Shown here: positions 37,505 through 45,887 of the stretch, piece after piece | How the letters are laid out: each line of letters starts with the position of its first letter | Numbering within the stretch: position 1 is the first letter of the stretch | From: Halomonas rhizosphaerae | Lineage (GTDB): Bacteria; Pseudomonadota; Gammaproteobacteria; Pseudomonadales; Halomonadaceae | Direction: 5' to 3' | Length of the DNA: 64,000 nt | NCBI RefSeq assembly: GCF_030010555.1 | Contig: NZ_JASCQP010000021.1 | Span: forward strand, 179,956-243,955 | Made by a program: the position numbers and the translations under genes | Notes under the pieces: generated by a model | The model's database searches: none | What the model saw: only the letters and a program-made list of their open reading frames with translations | Told to the model about the DNA's origin: nothing

Positions 37505-37993
37505 TCACTCCGATTCCTCGGTGGCACGCTTAGCAATGGCAGCGAACAGGGTGTCGAGTTCGCGACCCACCGTTTCCAGTTCCTCGCCGGCCGCGTCCAC
37601 GTAGGGTTCGAGCAGATGCGTCGGCGTCTTCCAGGAGAGCGTGGCGCTGCCTTCCTCATTTTCGGTGACATAGAAGCGCATGGGGGCCTCGATCATCGCC
37701 GGGACGCTCAGCCGCAGGATCCGAACCGCATAGTCGTTGCGAAACACGCCCACGACCCGGTTGCCGGGGATGGTGACACCCCGGTTTTCGGCGGCCTCGG
37801 TAGGCCCGGCCTCGGTCACCACGAACAAGCCCTCGGCCTCGACCGCCTCCCGCAGGGCTTCCAGCAGGTCGTCATAGGCAAGCGAGGTGGGCATCACCTG
37901 CCACCCCTGGTCAGGCCAACGGGGTTCGGCGGCGGTGACCGGGGCTGCCAGGATCAGCGCCAGCAGCCATGTTGCCAGTATCGCGCGCTTCAT
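37505..37993 (-). CDS. Exported DUF302 protein (second copy)
   Basis: 162 residues with a signal peptide (about 1-22, ending VTAA). DUF302-like body: GLFVVTEAGPTEAAENRGV, PGNRVVGVFRNDYAVRIL and EAPMRFYV. Its start overlaps the stop of the upstream DinB-like gene as TGATG, with GGAGGAG before it, so the two are co-expressed. It differs considerably from the copy at 34913. Confidence 0.8.
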   Translation of the reverse strand: MKRAILATWLLALILAAPVTAAEPRWPDQGWQVMPTSLAYDDLLEALREAVEAEGLFVVTEAGPTEAAENRGVTIPGNRVVGVFRNDYAVRILRLSVPAMIEAPMRFYVTENEEGSATLSWKTPTHLLEPYVDAAGEELETVGRELDTLFAAIAKRATEESE

Positions 37994-38568
37994 CAGGCAC
38001 TCCTCCGCGAGAGTGGCGCCTGCTCCTCGGACGCCCGCTGCCAGTGGCGAAGCGTGGAGGGATGCACTCCGAACGACTCGGGCAGATGGATACCCGACTG
38101 CTCGGCCAGCAGGGCAATGATCGCCATGTGGTGAATGCTGTGACTGGTCAGGAAGGCAAGCTCGCGGTTCAGGCTTGACGCCAGGGAGAGCCGCTCGTCG
38201 TCCAGGGGATAGGCCAGGGTGAGCGCATCCGGTGAAGGTCCGCTGCCCAGCAACGACAGCCGAGCCTCGACGGCGGCCAGATGCCTCGCCGCTTGCTGCG
38301 GCCATTGCTCGAGGGCCTCGTCGCGTTGGCGCTGTTCGTAGTCGATGACCTCTGCCCCTCGGTCGAGGCCGTCAAGGAGGGCATCGTAATGATCGATGAT
38401 GTGACGAACATGCTTGCCCAGGGTGTGACGTCCGTGCTCGCCGAATGCCTCTCGATAGCGTTCAGGGGTAAGGGCCGCAACCATGCCCCTCAGCTGTGCA
38501 AGGGTCAGCAGATTCTCCTCGACGAGACGCGCCGTGGCAGGAGAAGACCGGGAGTGACGTGATGTCAT
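37993..38568 (-). CDS. DinB-family (YfiT-like) protein
   Basis: 191 residues forming a four-helix bundle. Candidate metal His residues are in HVRHIIDHYDALL (about 53-65) and SHSIHHMAIIALL (about 143-155). DinB-like proteins include thiol-dependent transferases and many uncharacterised members. First gene of a pair with DUF302. Confidence 0.78.
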   Translation of the reverse strand: MTSRHSRSSPATARLVEENLLTLAQLRGMVAALTPERYREAFGEHGRHTLGKHVRHIIDHYDALLDGLDRGAEVIDYEQRQRDEALEQWPQQAARHLAAVEARLSLLGSGPSPDALTLAYPLDDERLSLASSLNRELAFLTSHSIHHMAIIALLAEQSGIHLPESFGVHPSTLRHWQRASEEQAPLSRRSA

Positions 38569-38691
38569 GACAAGAGTCCTGTGAGTTCCACTGTGGGTTA
38601 CGCCAGGGGATCACCTGAAGCGGCAGAGGGAAAAAGCCAGGCCGCCACCGTGGTGACGGACCTGGTCTCCCGCTGATGGGGAAGGAAGGGC

Positions 38692-39057
38692 TCACCCCTC
38701 GCCTTCGCCCTCGCCTTCGCCCTCGCCTTCTGCTTCACCTTCGCCTTCTGCTTCACCCTCCCCTTCTGCTTCACCCTCCCCTTCTGCTTCACCTTCCGCT
38801 TTGCCCTCGCCCTTTTCCATGTCTTCGTACTCACCTTCTGCCTTGGCTTCACCCTCGGCGCCCCCCTCGGCGTGGGCCTCGGCAAGCATCAGGGGAGCCT
38901 CCTCGCCGTTGGTGTAGTTCAGCTCGGGGGACGTCTCGCTGGCCACGGCCTGGAACGCCGCTCCGCTGGCGACCAGGGCGAGTGCCGGTGCCGTGTAGCC
39001 CAGCTGACGGCTGAGGCGACTCAGCAGGCTACGACGCTTCTCGTCTTGCAGTGTCAT
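38692..39057 (-). CDS. Leader-plus-acidic-repeat small protein (putative precursor/substrate)
   Basis: 121 residues. Residues 1-30 carry DEKRRSLLSRLSRQLGYTAP followed by a hydrophobic stretch; 56-65 read LMLAEAHAEG; from ~63 to the end it is almost only Glu, Gly and Ala and finishes in GEGEGEGEG. No Cys. Residues 1-70 align gap-free with the cytochrome c at 25723. Four copies of an 18-bp unit are seen in DNA (38726-38797). ATG 39057 is set by AAGGAGG eight bases upstream; 39063 is an alternative. It lies 123 bp downstream of the TTL-domain gene. That it is a substrate of that ligase is inference. Confidence 0.75.
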   Translation of the reverse strand: MTLQDEKRRSLLSRLSRQLGYTAPALALVASGAAFQAVASETSPELNYTNGEEAPLMLAEAHAEGGAEGEAKAEGEYEDMEKGEGKAEGEAEGEGEAEGEGEAEGEGEAEGEGEGEGEGEG

Positions 39058-39085
39058 GATCATGACCTCCTTGATACAGGGTGGG

Positions 39086-39104
39086 CGACATGCCAGGCAT
39101 GTCG
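39086..39104 (-). other. Hairpin between the TTL gene and the small repeat-protein gene
   Basis: A perfect 8-bp inverted repeat CGACATGC/GCATGTCG with a 3-base loop. There is no T-run on either side. It could be a processing or stability element that sets the ratio of the two products. Confidence 0.4.
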
Positions 39105-39180
39105 TCTTGCCGTGACGCCGGCCCGTGACCGGCTTCTTCAACGGCGATGCCGGGGGCATCACCGGTTGCTCATGCCCTTG

Positions 39181-41577
39181 TTACCCCCTCGCCATGGCGG
39201 GAGGGTTGACCGAAGGGGCGATTTCTATCCGGGTGACCAGCCATTCGGCCAGTGACGCGACATCCGGCGCCCCTGGCCCTGCCCTCAACGCGCACACGGC
39301 CAGGGAGGAGAGCCAGTCGCCCAGAATCGTCACGCTCTGGGCATCCAGCGCCTGGCCATCACCGGTCAGGCAGTTCGGCAGCAGGGCGCCAAGCGCCTCC
39401 AGCATGGCGACCGGGGCGAGGGCCTGGTCGGCAGATGCCTCGGCCGGCAGCAGCATGCCACGAAGGGCCACGCTGTCGGGCAACCCGCTCGGGGTCACGC
39501 CGGCGACACCCGGCAGCGGAAAGTCCAGGGGTTCGGCGATGGCCGGATCCGAGAGGTCCAGGCGTACGCCGCGGGTCAGCACGCCACCCGAGGCCTCCAG
39601 CAGCCGCTGCAACAGGGCGCGACTCTCCTTCTCGTCGGGGAGCAGGCAGAGCACCCCGTTGCCGTGCGGCGTGACCAGCAGGGCCGCGTCGACCACCGGT
39701 CGGCCAGGCATCGCGGCCTGGCGAATCAGATGCGCCGTCAACACCGGGCCCAGCTGCGCCAGCGTCAGCCGCGAGGCCAACAACCGGTCGTCGGTGGCCA
39801 GGGCATAGCCGCCGGACTCACGCAGGACCGCCAGCCGCGGCAGCCGGCTCGCCGCCTCATCGGCAAGCGGTGACAGCCGCTCGCCGAACCATGTCGTCAA
39901 CCGCGCCATGGCGGGGCCGCTGCCCACGTCCAGGGCCCAGTGACGGCCGTCCAGACTGAGCCTCATGGCCCGCCCCGACGGGGATACCGACATCGTCTGC
40001 TCATGGAGCTCGCGCGCTTCCGGCAACGCTGCCGGTGCGACGCCCTGCTGGCAGAGCAGGCCGGCACGGCACCAGTCGTGCAGGGTGTTCCACACATCGC
40101 GCCGCAGTGCCGAACTCTCCGTCGGTGCCCCCGCCTCGGTAGTGGCGCGTGCCAGCTCATCGGCGATGGCATCGGGGTCCAGCCCCTCGGTCGCCAGCAG
40201 CCAGGTCAGGGTCGCCGTGTCGTTGGGCCGGTAGTAGCGACCGCGGCGCGTGTCATAGAGGGCGAGACGCTCCTCGTCGACCAGTTCCGCCACGTGGCGC
40301 CGCTGCAGCCGCGGGGGGGGCAGGGAGCGCCCCGTGAGGGCCTCGGCCAGCCGCAGGTCGGCCGAGGTGGGTAGCGTGAAATAGGGCAGGTAGCGCTCGG
40401 GGTCGGCGGCCGGGAGCAGCCGCAGGAAGCCACCGGCACGAGCCTGCTCGGCCTCGGCCTCGACGACCAGCTGCGCAGTAACGTCCGACTCCTGCGCCGC
40501 AATGCCCGCCTCGGACGGGGCCTGTCCGGGGATATCAACCAGCGAGACCAGGTCATGCACCAGCCCGCCCTTGACGGCCTCCTCGATGCGCCCCCCTGTC
40601 TCCGGGGCGGCACAGATGCCAAGCGACGGGCTGAGGTTGCACTCCAGGATCCACGGCTTGAGGGTGTCGTCCACCAGGCAGTCGAGTCCCAGTAGCTCAT
40701 AGCAGCCACGCGGATCGGCGCCGGCCTCGGCCGTGCGGCGTCGCAGGGCATCCACGGCGGAGATCGCGGTCAGGGTCACCAGGTCCTCGATTCGCGCGAA
40801 GAGGGCCTCGTCGTCGTGCCCCTGATCTCTCAACCAGGCCCGGTATCGCTCCAGGTCGATAAACTCCACCGGCACTTCGGCACGGCTGTTCAGGGCGTTG
40901 ATGTCCGGGTTGGTCAGCTGGCTATAGGGATTGTCGGCATCCTCGGGATCCCAGGGCTCGGAGGCCAGCTTGGCGAAGCCCTGGCGGTAGAGATAGACGC
41001 GCAACGGCTCCAGCGAGGTGATCAGCACATAGAGCCGCAGGACATACTTGTGGCCTCGGATGGTATGGGGATTGGCCAGATACTCCTGTACCAGCCAGTC
41101 CCGCGCGAGAGGCGCCTCGGCGACATCCTGAAGCACCCGCACGCCCTTGCCCTTGGAGGCATTGGTGGGCTTGAGGATCCAGCGCTGGGCGGGATCGGCC
41201 AGGGCGGCCTCCTGCAGCGCATGGTAGTCACCGGGCATCACATAGGCTCGGGGAAAGAACGCCAGCCGCCGGACGAGCTCGTGGTCGGCCCCATGGCTCT
41301 CCCGGATGCGCTCGCGAAGGGTGGAGAGGCTGTCATGGAGGCGACTCTTGACGGTGAGTGCCGCATTGCCCGGGAAGTGGTTCATCTTGCGCGTCGGCGA
41401 GACCCGCCGGAACTGCGCGGCATCCGGCATGCCGGTGATCCAACCGGCGTCCCAGTCATGCTCGTCCCCGACCTGCCAGCCCAGGGGTTCCAGGGCCTCA
41501 CGGAAGAACCGGTCCTGCTCGGCAGCGCGCTTGCCGCCCAGCCAGAAGCTTCTTGTCGGCGAATGCTTCTCCGTCAT
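39181..41577 (-). CDS. Tubulin-tyrosine-ligase-like (TTL) ATP-grasp / PqqD-like / HprK-like fusion
   Basis: 798 residues from the ATG at 41577, preceded by AGGAG. Residues ~1-345 are a TTL/TTLL-type ATP-grasp: WILKPTNASKGKGV (about 134-147), VLRLYVLITSLEPLRVYLYR, QLTN, and GLDCLVDDTLKPWILECNLS (about 297-316) with the ExN metal site. Residues ~425-510 look PqqD-like (RLALYDTRRGRYYRPNDTAT, then helices), the fold that binds RiPP leader peptides. Residues ~530-750 resemble an HprK-like kinase, but the P-loop place reads TPHGNGVLCLLPDEKESR, so ATP binding there is doubtful. TTLL enzymes add Glu, Gly or Tyr to acidic tails; the next gene encodes an acidic Glu/Gly tail. Confidence 0.8.
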   Translation of the reverse strand: MTEKHSPTRSFWLGGKRAAEQDRFFREALEPLGWQVGDEHDWDAGWITGMPDAAQFRRVSPTRKMNHFPGNAALTVKSRLHDSLSTLRERIRESHGADHELVRRLAFFPRAYVMPGDYHALQEAALADPAQRWILKPTNASKGKGVRVLQDVAEAPLARDWLVQEYLANPHTIRGHKYVLRLYVLITSLEPLRVYLYRQGFAKLASEPWDPEDADNPYSQLTNPDINALNSRAEVPVEFIDLERYRAWLRDQGHDDEALFARIEDLVTLTAISAVDALRRRTAEAGADPRGCYELLGLDCLVDDTLKPWILECNLSPSLGICAAPETGGRIEEAVKGGLVHDLVSLVDIPGQAPSEAGIAAQESDVTAQLVVEAEAEQARAGGFLRLLPAADPERYLPYFTLPTSADLRLAEALTGRSLPPPRLQRRHVAELVDEERLALYDTRRGRYYRPNDTATLTWLLATEGLDPDAIADELARATTEAGAPTESSALRRDVWNTLHDWCRAGLLCQQGVAPAALPEARELHEQTMSVSPSGRAMRLSLDGRHWALDVGSGPAMARLTTWFGERLSPLADEAASRLPRLAVLRESGGYALATDDRLLASRLTLAQLGPVLTAHLIRQAAMPGRPVVDAALLVTPHGNGVLCLLPDEKESRALLQRLLEASGGVLTRGVRLDLSDPAIAEPLDFPLPGVAGVTPSGLPDSVALRGMLLPAEASADQALAPVAMLEALGALLPNCLTGDGQALDAQSVTILGDWLSSLAVCALRAGPGAPDVASLAEWLVTRIEIAPSVNPPAMARG

Positions 41578-41641
41578 GCTCGGGATCTCCTGTCCGGCCA
41601 TCATGATCGTGATGCTGGTGATTGTGGTATCTGGCCACTCT

Positions 41642-41667
41642 GTCGACGCTGCGACACGCTCCTTACA
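41642..41667 (-). promoter_or_regulatory. ECF-type promoter match before the TTL-domain gene
   Basis: Minus strand TGTAAGGA, 14 bases, CGAC, 65 bp before the start codon. Puts the ligase and probably the downstream repeat protein in the sigma regulon. Confidence 0.68.
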
Positions 41668-41702
41668 TCGATAGCAACCGGAACGTGATCTGTCGCGCCT
41701 TG

Positions 41703-41722
41703 ATTTATGGACCGATCGGTAC
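41703..41722 (+). promoter_or_regulatory. TetR operator candidate (upstream of tetR)
   Basis: ATTTATGGACCGATCGGTAC contains the perfect palindrome ACCGATCGGT (41711-41720), 14 bp before the tetR ATG. The same 20-mer recurs inverted upstream of the ahpD-like gene with 17 of 20 identities. Confidence 0.7.
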
Positions 41723-41735
41723 TAAATTGGTCGAC

Positions 41736-42326
41736 ATGAGACGAGGACGCCCCATCGCATTCAGCCCGGACGAGGCTGCCAACGCCGCCATGCAGGTCTT
41801 CTGGGCACGAGGCTATGACAACGCCTCGACTCGGGACCTGCTCGAGGCCATGCATCTCTCACGAAGCAGTCTCTATCAGGCCTTCGGCAACAAGGAGCAG
41901 CTGTTCCTCGAAGCCCTGCGGCGCTATCGCGAGTCCCTGCTGGGACGCTTGGGACGCCGCCTCGAGGCAGCCCCCTCGGCCATGGCCTTCCTGGCGTCCC
42001 TGTTTCGCGAGACGGCACAGGAAGCGGGCAGTGATCGCGCTGCCCTGGGATGCCTGATTTTCAACTCCGCGAGCGAGCTCGGCCAACATGATGGCCCCCC
42101 CTCGCAGCATGCCCGCCAGAGCATCGCCGCCATCACGGCACTGTTCCAGCTGGCAGTGACGCGGGCCCAGGCGGAGGGTGAGATCGCCCCGGAACGGGAT
42201 GCAGCAGCCCTGGCCAGCTACCTGACGATGGGCATGGCCGGGCTCAGGACCCTCTTGAAGAGCGGGGCGGATGCCGGGCAGGCCGGCCAGGCGGTAGAGC
42301 TGCTTCTGGACGGCCTGCGACGCTGA
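41736..42326 (+). CDS. TetR/AcrR-family transcriptional regulator
   Basis: 196 residues. HTH at about 10-55 (AFSPDEAANAAMQVFWARGY, TRDLLEAMHLSRSSLYQAFG). The C-terminal half is a YxaF/NemR-like ligand domain with a Cys in GCLIFNSA that might sense electrophiles. The ATG at 41736 directly follows the operator candidate. Confidence 0.88.
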   Translation: MRRGRPIAFSPDEAANAAMQVFWARGYDNASTRDLLEAMHLSRSSLYQAFGNKEQLFLEALRRYRESLLGRLGRRLEAAPSAMAFLASLFRETAQEAGSDRAALGCLIFNSASELGQHDGPPSQHARQSIAAITALFQLAVTRAQAEGEIAPERDAAALASYLTMGMAGLRTLLKSGADAGQAGQAVELLLDGLRR

Positions 42327-42354
42327 TCCTCCCCTCTTCTCTTTCGCCATTTCT

Positions 42355-42374
42355 GGAACGATCAGTCCATAAAT
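42355..42374 (-). promoter_or_regulatory. TetR operator candidate (upstream of ahpD-like gene)
   Basis: Minus-strand ATTTATGGACTGATCGTTCC, 17 of 20 bases as in the tetR-proximal site, 42 bp before the ahpD-like start. Confidence 0.7.
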
Positions 42375-42415
42375 GGCGCAACGGCAGTACCCACCACGAC
42401 GAAGGAGACACACCC

Positions 42416-42985
42416 ATGTCCGCCGACTATCAGATGCAACTCGCGCCCCAGACCCTCGACAACGCCGATGCCAAGGCGAAGCCGCTGCTCGAGCAGGCCA
42501 ACGCCAAGCTGGGGTTCGTGCCCAACATGTACGAGGGCATGGCCAAGGCTCCGGGCGTGCTGAGCACCTACCTGCATGGCTACGAGCTGTTCCGCGAGGA
42601 CTCCGGTTTCGCGCCGCCCGAGCAGGAAGTGGTCTTCCTGACCGTCAGCCGACTCAATGGCTGCGGCTACTGCATGTCTGCACACAGCATGCTGGCCGAC
42701 AAGATGTCTCAGGTACCGGCCGACGTGCTGGAGGCGATCCGCAACGACCAGCCGATTCCGGACGAGCGCCTGGCGGCGCTGGCCGAGTTCACCAGGGTGA
42801 TGTTCGAGACCCGGGGCAAGCCCGGAGAGGCCGACGTCAAGGCGTTCCTGGATGCCGGCTTCGAGGAGCAGCAGGTGCTGCAGATCGTACTGGCCCTGGC
42901 GGTCAAGACGCTTTCCAACTATTCCAACCACGTCAACCACCCGGAACTCGACGAGGCCTTCGCCGGCCACGCCTGGCAGGGCTGA
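42416..42985 (+). CDS. AhpD-like carboxymuconolactone decarboxylase-family protein
   Basis: 189 residues. The redox motif NGCGYCMSAHSMLAD (CxxC plus His) marks the AhpD/peroxidase-related branch. Such proteins give alkylhydroperoxidase-type activity. The downstream half of a tetR-ahpD unit, presumably induced by the ligand of TetR. Confidence 0.86.
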   Translation: MSADYQMQLAPQTLDNADAKAKPLLEQANAKLGFVPNMYEGMAKAPGVLSTYLHGYELFREDSGFAPPEQEVVFLTVSRLNGCGYCMSAHSMLADKMSQVPADVLEAIRNDQPIPDERLAALAEFTRVMFETRGKPGEADVKAFLDAGFEEQQVLQIVLALAVKTLSNYSNHVNHPELDEAFAGHAWQG

Positions 42986-43132
42986 AGCCGCCGTCCGAAG
43001 GAGGAAAGGGATAAGAAAATTCCTTGATATAACTGGATGAGCTAGATGTGTCAGGAAGCATTCTTGGCGAGGGAGCGCCATCCCATTGCAGCATGAACGC
43101 CATGCTCCATCCCTGACGAGGAGAATTCCCCC

Positions 43133-44089
43133 ATGCGTTCCCGACTGCTTATGGCCACTGCCGCCCTGGCCATCGCCGGCCCGGCCCATGCCCTGCACCC
43201 TTCCCCCCTGGTCGACGCCGCGTGGCTCGAGGGCCAGCTCGGCAGCGACGATCTGGTCGTGCTGGACGTCCGCTCCGCCATCGATGACGGTGGCGACCGG
43301 GAGAGCTTCGAGACCGCCCGCATCCCGGGCAGCCGCTACAGCAGCTACACCGATGCAGGCTGGCGGGAGGACCGCGACGGCGTCGCCGGCCTGATGCCCG
43401 ATGTGGAGGACCTGGAGAGCCTGATCGGCGACCTGGGCATCGACAACGACGACACCGTGGTCGTGGTCCCGGCCGGCACAGGGCCCACGGACTTCGGCAG
43501 TGCCGCCCGCATCTACTGGACCTTCAAGGCTCTGGGCCATGACGAAGTGACGATCCTCAATGGCGGTTTCGCCGGTTGGGAGGAACAGGGCCGTGAGGTG
43601 GCCAGCGGTCCGGTGGAGGCGCCGGATGCCGATTCCTTCACGGGCAGCCTGCGCGAATCACTGCTGGCCTCCACCGAAGAGGTGGAAGCCGCACTCGAGG
43701 CGAGCGAAGCGCTGGTGGATGCCCGGCCGCCGGCCTTCTTCACGGGCGAGACCCAGTCCCCCGCCGCCCGCGTGCCGGGCACCATCCCCGGCTCGGTGAA
43801 CCTGCCCCATGATGGCAGCTTCGAGGAGCGCGACGGGGCCTACTACCTGCAGCCGGACGCCCTGAAGGCCCGCATCGACGAACTCGGCCTCGACCACGAG
43901 GCACCCACCGTGGCCTTCTGCAACACCGGCCACTGGGCCGCCAGCGGCTGGTTCCAGCTCAGCGAGATCGGCGGACTGGAGAACGTCACCATGTACGACG
44001 GCTCCATGGCCGAGTGGACCGTCAACGACGAGCGCCTGGTTCAGCTGGCCGACCGGGGCACCGTCAGCGTCGGTGAACTGGCCGAGTAG
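43133..44089 (+). CDS. Periplasmic rhodanese/3-mercaptopyruvate sulfurtransferase-like protein
   Basis: 318 residues with a signal peptide (about 1-20, ending AHA). Two rhodanese domains: 1 (about 25-155, catalytically silent) and 2 (about 175-300) with the active-site loop CNTGHWA, Cys 263. It transfers sulfane sulfur to thiophilic acceptors. Similar exported two-domain proteins include E. coli YnjE. Confidence 0.88.
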   Translation: MRSRLLMATAALAIAGPAHALHPSPLVDAAWLEGQLGSDDLVVLDVRSAIDDGGDRESFETARIPGSRYSSYTDAGWREDRDGVAGLMPDVEDLESLIGDLGIDNDDTVVVVPAGTGPTDFGSAARIYWTFKALGHDEVTILNGGFAGWEEQGREVASGPVEAPDADSFTGSLRESLLASTEEVEAALEASEALVDARPPAFFTGETQSPAARVPGTIPGSVNLPHDGSFEERDGAYYLQPDALKARIDELGLDHEAPTVAFCNTGHWAASGWFQLSEIGGLENVTMYDGSMAEWTVNDERLVQLADRGTVSVGELAE

Positions 44090-44110
44090 TCTTGCCGCCT
44101 GAAAGCCCCT

Positions 44111-44153
44111 ACGACGACGCCCAGGCCGAGCACCGGCCGCGGGGCGTCGTCGT
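44111..44153. terminator. Bidirectional hairpin between convergent genes
   Basis: ACGACGACGCCC (44111-44122) pairs with GGGCGTCGTCGT (44142-44153). The loop contains a smaller CGGCC-type stem. The T-tract is weak on both sides. Confidence 0.55.
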
Positions 44154-44160
44154 GTGGTTG

Positions 44161-44844
44161 CTAGCTGAGCCGTTCGGCGAGGGCATCGAGGTCGGGAACC
44201 GTGATATCCGGCTCGATCCCCCAGGGGTCGAAGGGGGCATCCGGGGTACGGCGCACCCAGGCGGCATGCAGGCCGGCATGGCGGGCGCCGATGACGTCGA
44301 AGGGGTTGCTGGAGATCAGCCAGGTATCGCCGGGGTCGCTCTCGAGCCGATAGCGGAGATGGGCATACACAGCCGGGTCGGGCTTGAAGCGCTTGATCTC
44401 CTCGACGCTGACCACCGTCTCGAAGCGCTCGCGAATCCCGGCCTGCTCCAGCAGCCCCTCGACCGCCTCACGGCTGCCGTTGGAGAAGGCGACACAGCGA
44501 ATCCCCAGCTCGGCGAGGCGATCCAGCGCGGCCGACGCATCGGGAAATGCCGGCAGCCGGGCGTAGACGCCCATCAGGTGTTCCTTGTCGGTCTCCGAGA
44601 AGCGTGTCTGCAGGGCGCGGTCGGTGAACTCCAGCGCCTCGCGCGTGCAGTGGGAAAAATCCACGTAGGCACCCATCAGGCCGCGGCGGAAGCTGTACTC
44701 AAGCTGCTTGTCACGCCAGCGACGCGAGAACTCCGGGGCCAGGTCCGAACGGTCCTGCCCCGCGAGGCGCTGCTCGAGTTCGGCAACCACGCCGTGGGTG
44801 TCGATCAGGGTTCCATAGACATCGAAGGCCAGTACCGTTGCCAT
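44161..44844 (-). CDS. HAD-superfamily haloacid dehalogenase type II-like hydrolase
   Basis: 227 residues. Motif I AFDVYGTLID, motif II FSNGS, motif III KRFKPDP and motif IV SSNPFD are the L-2-haloacid dehalogenase set. Substrate unknown; placed last in the eutBC run it might detoxify a phosphate ester or haloacid. ATG 44844 follows AAGGAGCAAGG. Confidence 0.85.
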   Translation of the reverse strand: MATVLAFDVYGTLIDTHGVVAELEQRLAGQDRSDLAPEFSRRWRDKQLEYSFRRGLMGAYVDFSHCTREALEFTDRALQTRFSETDKEHLMGVYARLPAFPDASAALDRLAELGIRCVAFSNGSREAVEGLLEQAGIRERFETVVSVEEIKRFKPDPAVYAHLRYRLESDPGDTWLISSNPFDVIGARHAGLHAAWVRRTPDAPFDPWGIEPDITVPDLDALAERLS

Positions 44845-44925
44845 CCCCTTGCTCCTTCCGTCGGTGAAAGGTCCCAGCCTGCGCCAGGAGGCCCGCCGCG
44901 ACAAGTCGACCTGCGGCGGAAGGGC

Positions 44926-45873
44926 TCAGCCGGACAGCAGCCTCGACAGGGCAAAGTTGGCGATGGCGGTATCCTGGACGCCGGTGCCGGTGAGGTCACA
45001 TACCGTCAGCGTGTCGTCCGTCAGACGCAAGCGCTGCCCCTCGGCGACCACCCGGCCCAGCTCGTGGACCTTGAAGGGCACTTCCCCGCCCTCGAACGCC
45101 TTGAGCTCGCCGTTGCCTTCACTCTGGGCACGGGTATCGCAGACGAAGGCGTCGGCGCGGGTCAGCACCGAGGCATCCAGTTCGCGCTTCTCCGGGCTGT
45201 CCGAGCCCATGGCGGTGACATGCACGCCCGTGGGCAGGTCCCGGGCATGCAGCAGCGGCGTGCGCGACGGGGTGGCGGTGACAATGATGTCCGCCGCGGC
45301 ACAGGCCCCGGCGACGTCGTCGTGAACGTTCACCCTGAGCCCCTCGGCCCGGAGACGGTCGGCGTAGGCCTCCGCGCCCGGCCGGCGACGGGCCCAGACA
45401 TCCAGGGTGTCGAGGTCGCGCACCAGGCGCAGCGCCTGCACCTGGCGCTCGGCCTGCTCACCGGCACCGAGCACGGCCACCCGGCGGCTGTTCTCTCGCG
45501 ACAGATGCTTGGCGGCGATGGCGCCGGCCAGTGCCGTGCGCACCTGGGTGAGATACCCCTCGTCGAAGAGCACGGCCTCCACCAGCCCGGTCCTGGCCGA
45601 GAGGACCAGCATCAGGCCGTTGAGACTCGGCAGGCCGAGCCGGGGATTATCGAAGAAGCCGGGGCTGACCTTGATGGCGAAGCGCTCGGCGCCGCGGATA
45701 TGGGCGGTCTTGACGTCGACCTCGCCGTTGGCTTCCTCGATGGCCATGGAGAGGATCGGCGGTTGCACCACCTCGCCGCGCCCCAGGGCGGCGAAGCCCG
45801 CCTCCACGGCGGAGAGTGCCGCCTGGTCGATGCCGACGGCCCCTTCGATGGCATCGCGATGGTAGAGCTGCAT
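44926..45873 (-). CDS. eutC: Ectoine-utilization cyclodeaminase EutC (ornithine cyclodeaminase family)
   Basis: 315 residues. Rossmann motif VAVLGAGEQAERQ (about 130-142), PLNG-like PSLNGLMLV and the DLTGTGVQDTAIA ending are the OCD/mu-crystallin signatures. EutB/EutC are linked to hydroxyectoine-derived intermediates in other bacteria. ATG 45873 follows GGAGGTGTTC. A heptanucleotide repeat starts 14 bp upstream. Confidence 0.87.
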   Translation of the reverse strand: MQLYHRDAIEGAVGIDQAALSAVEAGFAALGRGEVVQPPILSMAIEEANGEVDVKTAHIRGAERFAIKVSPGFFDNPRLGLPSLNGLMLVLSARTGLVEAVLFDEGYLTQVRTALAGAIAAKHLSRENSRRVAVLGAGEQAERQVQALRLVRDLDTLDVWARRRPGAEAYADRLRAEGLRVNVHDDVAGACAAADIIVTATPSRTPLLHARDLPTGVHVTAMGSDSPEKRELDASVLTRADAFVCDTRAQSEGNGELKAFEGGEVPFKVHELGRVVAEGQRLRLTDDTLTVCDLTGTGVQDTAIANFALSRLLSG

Positions 45874-45887
45874 GAACACCTCCAGAT

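Noticed and set aside
39181..41577. HprK-like domain as an active kinase
   Set aside because: The place of the P-loop lacks the GxxGxGK(S/T) pattern, so I do not call kinase activity.
43040..43070. TGTCAGGA before the rhodanese gene as an ECF -35
   Set aside because: No CGAC at the required distance.
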